A DNA stretch of 64,000 bases from Njordibacter sp028825405 (GTDB taxonomy: Bacteria > Pseudomonadota > Gammaproteobacteria > Pseudomonadales > Balneatricaceae): contig NZ_CP159829.1 of the NCBI RefSeq assembly GCF_047730065.1, positions 1,364,001 through 1,428,000 of the forward strand, in the 5' to 3' direction. A model generated the notes under the pieces. The model was not told the DNA's origin and did no database searches. It saw nothing but the letters and a program-made list of their open reading frames with translations. The position numbers were made by a program, and so were the translations under genes. Shown here in pieces: positions 9,221 to 17,566 of the stretch. Numbering within the stretch: position 1 is the first letter of the stretch; the number at the start of each line of letters is the position of its first letter.

Positions 9221-10249
9221 ATGACTGAGCAAGTTAGCGCAGCTCCCTCAGACTTGTATCCCTGGCAAGTGGATCAGTGGCAGCAGGTGAGCCAGATGAT
9301 ACGGCAACAGCGTCTGCCTCATGCTCTAATTATTGGAGGTGCGGCTGGACTGGGCAAATTAAAATTTGCTACAAGACTCGCTGCCGCCTTGTTGTGCCAG
9401 CAGCAGATCGACAACATGGCATGTGGTGCATGTAAATCCTGTAAGCTTTTAGCGTCTAACAGTCATCCTGACTATAAGTTAATGCAGCCTGAAGAACCCA
9501 GTAAAGCCATCTTGGTAGACCAAGTCCGCAAATTGCAGCATGCCATGGCCACTACCGCCCAGCAAGGTGGTGCTCGTGTGGTTGTTATCAATGGTGCGTC
9601 AGATCTAAATTTGAACGCTGCTAATGCACTGTTAAAGCAGTTAGAAGAACCTGGTGATCGAAGTTATTTTTTGCTTCTGCACCAATGGCCACAAACCTTG
9701 CTACCTACAGTCCGTAGTCGTTGCCAATTACTCAATTTTAACATTCCTGAGTCTACACAGGCTTTAGATTGGCTGCTGCAACAATTGCCCACAGCAGAAA
9801 GAAGTGTTGATACAACGATTAAGTTATTGCAGTTAGCAAACGGAGCGCCACTTAGAGCTTTGCAGTTACACGCCTCTAGAGCCCACGAATTACGCCATCA
9901 AATGTTAGTTCAGCTGACTGCTGTTTTTAGGGGTAAAGAAAGCCCAGTAGATGTGGCTAAAATTTGGCATAAACAACCTCTAGAACAAATGTTGAGTTGG
10001 TGGATAGAATGGCTCAATGACTTGATTAAGTTGAAAATGACCTCCAATGCCCAACACTTAGCCAATCCCGATATTATTAAATTACTCCAAGCCGTGGATC
10101 AACGCAGTAATATCATTGACATTTACGCTTTGTTAGAAAAACTCACGGAGCAACTTAATTTTATTAATCTGCGACGCAATTTAAATACCCAACTCGTGTG
10201 TGAGGACCTATTGCACCAATGGTACTTATTAGTTAGGTCAGGAAGATAA
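9221..10249 (+). CDS. holB: DNA polymerase III delta-prime subunit
   Basis: Clamp-loader subunit of the AAA+ family, 342 residues. Four cysteines in CGACKSC and a preceding LLCQQ form the zinc module. The Walker A region (GGAAGLGKLKF) lacks the usual Ser/Thr after Lys, as expected for a non-hydrolysing delta-prime. NAANALLKQLEEP and SRCQ are the sensor segments. I start at the ATG just after the tmk stop; a longer frame into tmk is open by chance. No pilZ-domain gene separates it from tatD, unlike Pseudomonas. Confidence 0.94.
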   Translation: MTEQVSAAPSDLYPWQVDQWQQVSQMIRQQRLPHALIIGGAAGLGKLKFATRLAAALLCQQQIDNMACGACKSCKLLASNSHPDYKLMQPEEPSKAILVDQVRKLQHAMATTAQQGGARVVVINGASDLNLNAANALLKQLEEPGDRSYFLLLHQWPQTLLPTVRSRCQLLNFNIPESTQALDWLLQQLPTAERSVDTTIKLLQLANGAPLRALQLHASRAHELRHQMLVQLTAVFRGKESPVDVAKIWHKQPLEQMLSWWIEWLNDLIKLKMTSNAQHLANPDIIKLLQAVDQRSNIIDIYALLEKLTEQLNFINLRRNLNTQLVCEDLLHQWYLLVRSGR

Positions 10250-10251
10250 CC

Positions 10252-11025
10252 ATGATTATTGATTCCCACTGTCACCTCGATAAATTAGATACGAGTCACT
10301 ACACTGATGGGTTCGCTGGCCTCATTGCTGCTGCGCAGGCTAATGACGTTTCACAAATGCTGTGTATTAGTGTGGACACTGAGAAATTTGACCCGATGAT
10401 GGCACAAATAGCAGCCTATGACTTTATACATGCCTCTGCAGGACTTCACCCTCTAAGCGTAGAGCACTTAGACTGTCTCAGGCTATTAGAACTGCAAGCT
10501 CAGCACCCAAAAGTGGTTGCCGTTGGCGAAACAGGCTTAGATTATTTTTATCAGCAAGATAATGCAGCCCTTCAGCAACAAGCCTTTATAGCGCACTTGC
10601 AACTCTCAAAGCGCCTAGCTAAACCAGTCATCGTTCATACCCGCAGTGCTAATGAAGACACCCTAAGATTGTTGCGAGAGGAAGCTGATCAAGATGTGGG
10701 TGGAGTGATTCATTGTTTTACAGAAGATTGGGCCATGGCTGAAGCTTGTTTAGACTTAGGTTTTTATATTTCTATTTCTGGTATTGTGACCTTTAACAGT
10801 GCGAATGATTTGAGAGAAGTTGTTAAAAAAATTCCAATGCATCGTTTGTTAGTGGAAACTGATGCTCCTTATCTCACTCCAGTTCCTCATCGTGGGCAAC
10901 AAAATGAACCCAAGCATGTGCGTTTAGTGGCTCAATATATCGCTGACCTTAAAGGTGTTTCCTTGGCAGAGCTTGCCACCCAAACGAGTCAAAACTTTAC
11001 CCAATTATTTTTATCACCGCAATAG
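10252..11025 (+). CDS. TatD-family metal-dependent hydrolase (YcfH-like)
   Basis: TIM-barrel hydrolase of the TatD DNase family. Metal ligands are visible: DSHCHLD at the N-terminus, GETGLDYFY, PVIVHTR, GVIHCFTE and LVETDAPYLTP. The length of 257 residues and the position directly after holB match E. coli YcfH. The physiological substrate is unsettled; family members show 3'-5' exonuclease activity. It starts two bases after the holB stop. Confidence 0.92.
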   Translation: MIIDSHCHLDKLDTSHYTDGFAGLIAAAQANDVSQMLCISVDTEKFDPMMAQIAAYDFIHASAGLHPLSVEHLDCLRLLELQAQHPKVVAVGETGLDYFYQQDNAALQQQAFIAHLQLSKRLAKPVIVHTRSANEDTLRLLREEADQDVGGVIHCFTEDWAMAEACLDLGFYISISGIVTFNSANDLREVVKKIPMHRLLVETDAPYLTPVPHRGQQNEPKHVRLVAQYIADLKGVSLAELATQTSQNFTQLFLSPQ

Positions 11026-11143
11026 TTCTTAAGACAGATGAATGATAGCCTTTTGCAATTTTTATGACTATTATGTTGGGTATAGTCATGGCTAGACTGC
11101 TCGACTAGCAATCTAAAGCATGGGTCAAATGAAAGGGATCATC

Positions 11144-11863
11144 ATGAACTGGGGTATTGCTGCAAAACCAAACATTCCGACCTATTTCCCACGGGAAAAA
11201 GAAAACCGCAAGGTGCGTGAATTTAAGCGCAGGGAAGAGGAGATACTCGACACGGCTCTAGAACTGTTTAGAGTTCATGGGGAAGACAAAGTGACCGTAG
11301 AAATGATTGCTGATAGTGTTGGTATTGGCAAGGGCACGATTTACAAACACTTTAAGTCTAAATCAGATATCTATATTTACTTACTCATTAACTATGAGAT
11401 GCAGTTAGCTAGTCTGTTAGCGACTGAAGACTTCTCAGACCCTGAATCCTTGTGGCGTAGTTACTTTGAATTTCGTATGAATGACCCTGAACAAGCACTG
11501 CTGTTCGACCGTTTAGAAGATCGGTTGATCAAGGGTGAGGAGTATGAAAAAGAAATTGCAGAAGTGCACCGCATTCGTAACGAAAATATGCAGGTGCTCA
11601 CTATTTTAGTTGAAAAGCGCATCGATTCTGGCAAATTGGAACAAGTGCCGGCTTACTTTCATTTGTCTGCTTCATGGGCACTTGTGCACGGAGCTTTAGC
11701 GCTGCATGATTCTGGCTTTTTTAAAGAATTTATCCAAGATCGAGAGGCTTTTTTTGAGTTTTTGATGCAAATAGGTATGCGCATGGGCAACCGTGGTCAA
11801 AGTCGTCATTCAGATGCATCAAAAAAGGCTCACTATGAGCCTCTTATTAATGATAAAACTTAA
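11144..11863 (+). CDS. TetR/AcrR family transcriptional regulator
   Basis: An N-terminal TetR helix-turn-helix at about residues 27-75 contains VTVEMIADSVGIGKGTIYKHFKSK-type signatures. The C-terminal ligand domain is diverged. The chosen ATG follows AAAGGGA; two earlier in-frame ATGs would add up to eight residues. By order (tatD, TetR, DUF1285) it resembles the uncharacterised TetR gene downstream of tatD in Pseudomonas aeruginosa. It probably forms a pair with the DUF1285 gene 6 bases downstream. The ligand is unknown. Confidence 0.85.
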   Translation: MNWGIAAKPNIPTYFPREKENRKVREFKRREEEILDTALELFRVHGEDKVTVEMIADSVGIGKGTIYKHFKSKSDIYIYLLINYEMQLASLLATEDFSDPESLWRSYFEFRMNDPEQALLFDRLEDRLIKGEEYEKEIAEVHRIRNENMQVLTILVEKRIDSGKLEQVPAYFHLSASWALVHGALALHDSGFFKEFIQDREAFFEFLMQIGMRMGNRGQSRHSDASKKAHYEPLINDKT

Positions 11864-11869
11864 AAGTTC

Positions 11870-12406
11870 ATGTTAGAAGATTTAATAAACCATGCTCAGC
11901 AATTACCCGCTTATGATCTATCATCTTGGACCCCTATATTTAAAGGCGATATGGATTTAGTGATTGCTGCTGATGGTCAATGGATTCATCAAGGCACTGC
12001 TATTGCTAACACCAAGATAATGCAATTGTTTGGGCGCTTGTTGCAACGTCAAGACAATGGTGATTATTGGATTATTACTCCGGTAGAAGCCTTTCGTATT
12101 GCTGTCGAAGACCTGCCCTTTGTTATTGTTGCAGCTGACTTTTTACCCCATAAAGGGCAGGGAGAATGGCACTTCACTAGCAATACGGGTGATCAAGTTT
12201 ACTTGTCTGAAGTTAATCAGTTAATCGTGACTTCTGATGCCGATCAGCCAAAGCCAAAATTACTCGTAAGGGATGGCCTTTGGGGGCGTATCGATCGAAC
12301 TGTTTTTTATCAACTCGCCATCGCTTGCGAGGTTCATAAATCCGCACAAGGTAACCGAGCTCAATTAATTAGTGGCGCTCATGGTTATGACTTTGGGCCC
12401 GTATAA
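11870..12406 (+). CDS. DUF1285 family protein
   Basis: A cytoplasmic protein of 178 residues with the DUF1285 pattern: ADGQWIHQGTAI, MQLFGRLLQRQDNGDYWIITPVE-like segment and VEDLPFVIV. No membrane segment or signal is seen. It is coupled to the upstream TetR gene and followed after 20 bases by upp. The family has a solved fold but, to my knowledge, no firm function; the pairing with a TetR regulator is the best available clue. Confidence 0.85.
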   Translation: MLEDLINHAQQLPAYDLSSWTPIFKGDMDLVIAADGQWIHQGTAIANTKIMQLFGRLLQRQDNGDYWIITPVEAFRIAVEDLPFVIVAADFLPHKGQGEWHFTSNTGDQVYLSEVNQLIVTSDADQPKPKLLVRDGLWGRIDRTVFYQLAIACEVHKSAQGNRAQLISGAHGYDFGPV

Positions 12407-12426
12407 TATCAAAGGAAATAGACACA

Positions 12427-13056
12427 ATGCCTGTTCATGAAATTCACCATCCTCTAATATCACATAAGCTAGCACTCATGCGTAAAGCCCATGTGAGCAC
12501 TAAACAATTTCGTGAACTTTCCAATGAGGTTGCCAGTTTGTTGACCTATGAGGCGAGTCGTGGGCTAGTTTTAGAAGAAGTCAGTATTGATGGTTGGCAG
12601 GGACAGCCTATTCCAGTGCGCATGTTAGCGGGCAAGAAGCTCACTATTGTACCCATACTCCGAGCTGGCCTAGGCATGCTTGAAGGGGTGATGCAGCTTG
12701 TGCCCAATGCTAAGGTGAGCGTTGTTGGGCTATATCGGGACGAAGAAACCTTAGAACCTGTGGCTTATTTTGATAAAATAATTACTGACGTTGATCAACG
12801 CACAGCACTGATTATTGACCCTATGTTGGCAACAGGAGGCACGCTCTTAGCCACCATAGATTTACTTAAGCAAAAAGGTTGTAAGACTATAATGGGTTTA
12901 TTCTTAGTGGCCTCACCCGAGGGCTTAGCCAGGTTGACCGAACTGCACCCAGAGGTCAATCTTTACGTGGCAGCGATTGATGATCATTTAAATGAACAAG
13001 GCTATATTCTTCCTGGCCTTGGTGACGCTGGTGACAAGATATTCGGCACTAAATAG
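12427..13056 (+). CDS. upp: Uracil phosphoribosyltransferase
   Basis: Converts uracil and PRPP to UMP in pyrimidine salvage. The PRPP-binding loop IIDPMLATGGT is at about residues 137-147, and the C-terminal uracil-binding segment ends GDAGDKIFGTK. The length of 209 residues is standard. AAAGGAAATAGAC lies before the ATG. It converges with the phosphoribosyltransferase gene on the minus strand across a hairpin. Confidence 0.96.
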   Translation: MPVHEIHHPLISHKLALMRKAHVSTKQFRELSNEVASLLTYEASRGLVLEEVSIDGWQGQPIPVRMLAGKKLTIVPILRAGLGMLEGVMQLVPNAKVSVVGLYRDEETLEPVAYFDKIITDVDQRTALIIDPMLATGGTLLATIDLLKQKGCKTIMGLFLVASPEGLARLTELHPEVNLYVAAIDDHLNEQGYILPGLGDAGDKIFGTK

Positions 13057-13100
13057 CACTCAATAGCATTAAAGACACCACTTATATAAGATTGTGAAGG

Positions 13101-13140
13101 TGGCATGACGCACTAGAGGTTGAACTTTAGGGTCATGCCA
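13101..13140. terminator. Long hairpin between convergent upp and the phosphoribosyltransferase gene
   Basis: TGGCATGAC and GTCATGCCA form a perfect 9-bp stem. Inside it CTAGAG can pair with CTTTAG with one mismatch, extending the structure. Only a short ATTT follows, so it is a weak intrinsic terminator on the plus strand, but the position between converging genes suits a shared terminator or RNA-stabilising hairpin. Confidence 0.5.
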
Positions 13141-13179
13141 ATTTAACCTGCTGTATTTAATAACGCTAAACTCGATACC

Positions 13180-13800
13180 TTATCGAGGGAATGCGGCTTC
13201 AGGATTGTAAGTTTTGAAACTTTCTAAATACTGAGCGTTAGCCTGATCTTGCCACTTTGTGTTGGGTTGGATGGCAGTAATACACTTATATTTCTCCCGA
13301 TACTTAGCGGTGGTGTCATTGTCTTCCATAACAATGGCAACCATGCCTGCAACAATGCCGTTTTGCTGTTCGACTAATTGTATCGCACCATGCATGGTGC
13401 CTCCTGTTTCAACCCACTGGTCGACCAATAACACTCGAGTGCCTGGAGCATACGCAGGTAGGCGCATTTCCATGGCTTGAGTGCGCCCAGTATAATTGGT
13501 CATGTCCGCACTATCCGTATCAACACATAATTTTCCAGCTTTGCGAATCGGTAAAAAACCACAGCCAATGCGAGCAGCAATACCAGCAGCCATCACAAAC
13601 CCCATGGCATCTAATCCAGCAACTACATCCACATCTTTTGCACTGATCTCTGCACAAAGGTCATCAAGTAAGTCATGATAAGCTTCACCATTAATATAGA
13701 TTGATGTTGGATCAAGCCATGCAAACTTATCACCTTTGGTATTGGGTGCCATGATCGAAAAATACCAACGATCATCTCTTGGACCTTTATCAAAATTCAT
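13180..13800 (-). CDS. Purine-type phosphoribosyltransferase (Apt-like)
   Basis: Type I phosphoribosyltransferase of 206 residues. The PRPP loop VLLVDQWVETGGTM is clear, and DVVAGLDAMGFVMAAGIAAR plus FLPIRKAGKL correspond to the apt-type hood and flexible-loop segments. The loop has WVETGGT where adenine phosphoribosyltransferases usually have DLLATGGT. The substrate is probably a purine base, but sequence alone cannot tell which. It lies 10 bases after a BtpA-like gene and is almost certainly cotranscribed with it. Confidence 0.75.
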   Translation of the reverse strand: MNFDKGPRDDRWYFSIMAPNTKGDKFAWLDPTSIYINGEAYHDLLDDLCAEISAKDVDVVAGLDAMGFVMAAGIAARIGCGFLPIRKAGKLCVDTDSADMTNYTGRTQAMEMRLPAYAPGTRVLLVDQWVETGGTMHGAIQLVEQQNGIVAGMVAIVMEDNDTTAKYREKYKCITAIQPNTKWQDQANAQYLESFKTYNPEAAFPR

Positions 13801-13810
13801 ATGCTTCCCC

Positions 13811-14548
13811 TCAATGTTTTATGGCAAACATTAATTTTTTTAATTTATTGGCATCAATATTGTAAAAGTCACCCTCTATATTAATGCCAGTAGCGACCAT
13901 GAATAAATCCACATTATTTTTGTATTCTGCTGCATTTTCTGGAGTAATTCCTGATGCAATGGCAAGACTCGTATGGCCACAATTTTCGCGAAAAGTTTTA
14001 ATTTTTTCAACATCGGCGGCTTGGCCTGTAGCCACACCAGAGGTGACCACTATATCCATATGTTGGGCAGCAAGTTGGGCACTGTAAGCGTAATCAGATG
14101 GACTCACTTCACGTTGTTTTTTAAAGGCGGTACCACCAATATACAAACCTTTCCAACCACTATTCTGACGCACATCATTAATTCTTGCTGCATCTATTTG
14201 TTCATGTACTGGTCGTCGCTCGTCAATACAAGCGTCATCAGCCCAATACCCATCTACACGAATACCCTCTGTTTGAAGGGCGCCTAAAATTGGAAAGGCG
14301 AATTCACCAGTGACGGCAAGAAAATTGATGCCAATCCAATAATCAGGAAATTCAGCCCGTATACTCTTAATAATGGGAAGTAGTTTTTCTTTCTCAAAAT
14401 CATGGTTAATCAAAAATACACCGGGGCAACCCCCAAGCTTAGCGATGACGATATTACGGTATGCTTGGTCATGATCTAAAACATGAATCACAGGTAAGAC
14501 GATAGGATTATCACTACCAAACTTCAGATGGAATTCACTGCGGAGCAT
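13811..14548 (-). CDS. BtpA/SgcQ-family TIM-barrel protein
   Basis: A 245-residue soluble protein that looks like the BtpA/SgcQ family: VLPVIHVLDHDQA at the start, GVFLINHDF, WIGINFLA, DGYWADDACI, VVTSGVATGQ and IASGITPENA in order. In cyanobacteria BtpA affects photosystem I accumulation; elsewhere the function is unknown, and photosynthesis is not relevant here. Coupling to a purine-type phosphoribosyltransferase suggests nucleobase or ribosyl-phosphate metabolism, which is inference. It follows the ETF-QO gene by 85 bases on the same strand. Confidence 0.7.
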   Translation of the reverse strand: MLRSEFHLKFGSDNPIVLPVIHVLDHDQAYRNIVIAKLGGCPGVFLINHDFEKEKLLPIIKSIRAEFPDYWIGINFLAVTGEFAFPILGALQTEGIRVDGYWADDACIDERRPVHEQIDAARINDVRQNSGWKGLYIGGTAFKKQREVSPSDYAYSAQLAAQHMDIVVTSGVATGQAADVEKIKTFRENCGHTSLAIASGITPENAAEYKNNVDLFMVATGINIEGDFYNIDANKLKKLMFAIKH

Positions 14549-14633
14549 GAGATGGGTTCCAATAAAATGCGTTCAATGCGTTCTTTGGCTTACACTATCA
14601 TAGAATTTTAGTGACTCCAAACTACCCTTTAAA

Positions 14634-16286
14634 CTACATGTTGGGATAGTTTGGCCCACCTGCACCTTCTGGTACCACCCAAGTTATATTTTGACTGGGG
14701 TCTTTAATATCGCAGGTTTTACAGTGGACACAGTTTTGACTATTTATTTGAAAGATTTTTTCACCCTTATCATCCTCTAAAACCTCATACACCCCAGCAG
14801 GGCAGTACCTTTGGGCAGGTTCGTCCCACATGCTTAAATTGATACCTAAGGGTAAACTAGCATCTTTTAAAGTCAGGTGGCAGGGCTGATTCTCTTCATG
14901 GTTGGTACCAGAAATAAAGACAGAAGATAGCTTGTCAAAACTGATCAAACCATCAGGCTTGGGGTAATCTATTTTAGGCATCTGTGCGGCTGGTTTTAAT
15001 TGGGCGTGGTCTGGTATGTTATCTTTCAAATTTATGGGCAGTTTGCCCGCAAATATATTTTGTTCTATCCAGTTGAAGGCTCCCCCTAACCACATGCCAA
15101 ACTTATGCATAGCGGCACCAAAGTTTCGTGCTTTGTAGAGCTCTTCATGTAACCAAGACTGCTTGAATTTATCGCCATATACCTGCAAATCTTGCTTACC
15201 TTCATCACCATTAGCAAGGGCTTCAAATAGAGTCTCAGCGGCTAACATGCCAGATTTCATGGCTGTGTGACTGCCTTTGATTTTAGAAAAATTCATGGTG
15301 CCAGCATCACAACCAATTAATAAAGCCCCTGGCAGACTCATCTTTGGCAAAGCAAAAAGTCCCCCTTTTTCTACTGCACGAGCGCCATAAGATACCCGTG
15401 TACCGCCTTCTAAGTGTCGCTTAAGTACTGGGTGATGTTTGAGCCTCTGAAATTCATCAAATGGGCTTAGGTGGGGGTTGTCGTAGCTTAAATCAATTAT
15501 GAGTCCGACTGTAACTTGCTTGTTATCTCCATGGTACAAGAAGAAACCACCATTGGTACCGTTACTCAAGGGCCAGCCCGAGCCATGAACAACCAAGCCT
15601 GGTTGATGCTTGCTGGGGTCAATGTCCCACAATTCTTTGATGCCGATACCATAGTGCTGACTGGTGGTGTTGGCATCAAGATCAAACTTCTCTATAAGTT
15701 GTTTGCCTAAGTGACCCCGACAACCTTCCGAGAAAACGGTATATTTTGCGTGCAGTTCCATACCTTGCATATAACTGTCTTTTTGTTCGCCAGAGGCGCT
15801 CACGCCCATGTCACCTGTAGCAATGCCTTTGACACTACCATCAGGGTGATAAAGTACTTCAGAGGCTGCAAAGCCAGGGAATATTTCTGCACCTAAACTT
15901 TCTGCTTGTTCCCCTAACCAACGGCATACATTGCCTAAGCTAACAATATAGTTACCCTCATTATGCATCGGCTTGGGTATGGCAAAACTAGGCAGTAAAA
16001 AGCTATTTTTTTGGCTCGTAAGAATATGCATCTCATCCTTAACCACTGCTGTCGTTATGGGAGCACCCATAGATTTCCAATCTGGAAAAAGCTCGTTAAG
16101 GGCGGTAGGTTCTAGTACTGCACCAGATAAAATATGTGCTCCCACTTCAGAACCTTTTTCAACCACACACACACTCAATTCGTGTTCTTCTGCTTGAGCC
16201 AATTGCAGTAGTTTACATGCGGTAGCAAGTCCAGACGGACCCGCACCAACGATAACAACATCAAACTCCATCGATTCACGTTCCAC
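14634..16286 (-). CDS. Electron transfer flavoprotein-ubiquinone oxidoreductase
   Basis: Membrane-associated FAD and 4Fe-4S enzyme passing electrons from ETF (acyl-CoA and amino acid oxidation) to ubiquinone. The FAD motif VVIVGAGPSGLATA is at the N-terminus; the C-terminal cluster ligands are CPAG, then CVHCKTCDIKDP, ending PEGAGGPNYPNM as in all ETF-QO. The length of 550 residues is right. The GTG start is supported by AGGAG seven bases before it; an ATG five codons later is the alternative. No etfAB genes are in this window. Confidence 0.95.
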   Translation of the reverse strand: MERESMEFDVVIVGAGPSGLATACKLLQLAQAEEHELSVCVVEKGSEVGAHILSGAVLEPTALNELFPDWKSMGAPITTAVVKDEMHILTSQKNSFLLPSFAIPKPMHNEGNYIVSLGNVCRWLGEQAESLGAEIFPGFAASEVLYHPDGSVKGIATGDMGVSASGEQKDSYMQGMELHAKYTVFSEGCRGHLGKQLIEKFDLDANTTSQHYGIGIKELWDIDPSKHQPGLVVHGSGWPLSNGTNGGFFLYHGDNKQVTVGLIIDLSYDNPHLSPFDEFQRLKHHPVLKRHLEGGTRVSYGARAVEKGGLFALPKMSLPGALLIGCDAGTMNFSKIKGSHTAMKSGMLAAETLFEALANGDEGKQDLQVYGDKFKQSWLHEELYKARNFGAAMHKFGMWLGGAFNWIEQNIFAGKLPINLKDNIPDHAQLKPAAQMPKIDYPKPDGLISFDKLSSVFISGTNHEENQPCHLTLKDASLPLGINLSMWDEPAQRYCPAGVYEVLEDDKGEKIFQINSQNCVHCKTCDIKDPSQNITWVVPEGAGGPNYPNM

Positions 16287-16495
16287 TGTATAACTCCTGT
16301 GTAGTCTTGTGGTTATAAAATTGACACTCTACCTTTTGGATCAGCAGGCTACTGTTCCTTTAACGACTAAGTTTGGCCCTTCTTCAGCGGAGTTTCAATC
16401 AGAACTGACCAGTTTTTTAGGTTAATTTCTAAAAATGTCCAACGCCTGCAAGGTTTGCTAAACTAGTGACTCTTGAGATCAATAAAGACGCTCCA

Positions 16496-16942
16496 ATGCA
16501 TATAGAAATCACCAGTACGACCGCGCAGCAACAGGTGCACGATGAGTTACGTCAATTGCGTTCAGGTGACCGAGTGCATTGCGATAATGTCGGGCAGTTT
16601 TTGTTTTGTAAACGCTTATTAGAACAATGGCGTTGGGGTGATATTCTTTTGTTAATGATGGATGATCAAAAGCAGGTATTAAAACAGTTTAAATACAAAC
16701 CCCCAGCTCATGATGAAGTTCCAAGAGAACGTTTGCTCAAGGACCAAGAACAAGTGGTACATGCACTGGAAAAGGTTTTTGCGCATTGCCACAAGGTGGG
16801 TCTACAAGTGGTATCTTTTAGTGATGGTTTGGTGGTGGTGCCAAAGGATCTAGCTGAAGATCCAATGGCGTTGTGTTCTGCTGCAGCTTTGGGCATCAAT
16901 GATTATGAAACCTACACCACGTTTGCTGAACAGGTAGAATAG
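16496..16942 (+). CDS. Hypothetical protein of unknown family
   Basis: I do not recognise this protein of about 148 residues. It is soluble, with a basic-hydrophobic middle (RLLEQWRWGDILLLMMDD) and a Lys-rich segment, and no signal peptide or membrane span. I chose the ATG beginning MHIEITS; a GTG ten codons upstream is also in frame. It diverges from ETF-QO and converges with hpf, whose stop is only 18 bases from its own. Codon use looks like its neighbours. Confidence 0.65.
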   Translation: MHIEITSTTAQQQVHDELRQLRSGDRVHCDNVGQFLFCKRLLEQWRWGDILLLMMDDQKQVLKQFKYKPPAHDEVPRERLLKDQEQVVHALEKVFAHCHKVGLQVVSFSDGLVVVPKDLAEDPMALCSAAALGINDYETYTTFAEQVE

Positions 16943-16960
16943 TCGACTTATCTTGAGTCG

Positions 16961-17320
16961 CTATGCGACTTCCTCATTCGGTTCTTCTGGGTCTTCACCC
17001 ATAACCCGCATAATCTTATCGATGCCTTTGCGAGTGTTCGTTTTAGATTTAGCTTTTTGTAACTGACTCTCTAGTTTGGAACTCAAAGAATCGATGGCAC
17101 TGAACATATTTTCGCCTTTAGCTTTAGCGAATATTTCTTGGCCTGTGTCTAGGTGGAGGGTGGCTTCAGCAAGGTCTAGGCTGCCTTCTTTGTCTAAAGT
17201 GACCTGTATGTTGGTGATGTGATCGAAGTGGCTTTCATTTTTTTGTAGCTTCGCCATAATACGTTGTTTTATAGCGTCGGAAGCTTTGGTATCGTGGCGA
17301 GCAGTAATGTTCATTTGCAT
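16961..17320 (-). CDS. hpf: Ribosome hibernation-promoting factor / RaiA family
   Basis: Binds the 30S subunit in stationary phase and inactivates ribosomes. The N-terminus MQMNITARHDTKASDAIK and the middle DLAEATLHLDTGQEIFAKA segment are family hallmarks. At 119 residues it is longer than E. coli HPF (95) and, like RaiA/YfiA, carries an acidic tail (GEDPEEPNEEVA). It lacks the long C-terminal dimerisation domain. Which of the two short types it is cannot be decided by eye. AAGGAA precedes the ATG. Confidence 0.88.
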   Translation of the reverse strand: MQMNITARHDTKASDAIKQRIMAKLQKNESHFDHITNIQVTLDKEGSLDLAEATLHLDTGQEIFAKAKGENMFSAIDSLSSKLESQLQKAKSKTNTRKGIDKIMRVMGEDPEEPNEEVA

Positions 17321-17566
17321 AATCGATTCCTTCTTAGAGAGCGTTAAATGGTTTATAAATAGGCCTTGGTTCCTCTTGCATTAGATAGCGATGTGAATTG
17401 AGTTGTTAATCGTTAGACTAACTCTTTTAAGACTGCAGATAATTATATAATTATTTTTAGGTCTTGCATTTAATAGACCATAAGTGGAAGAGGAAGGGAA
17501 GTTATTTTGTCAGGCAAGGATAAATTAAACTGAGTCATTAATTGAATAGGCAATAGGCGATTAAAA

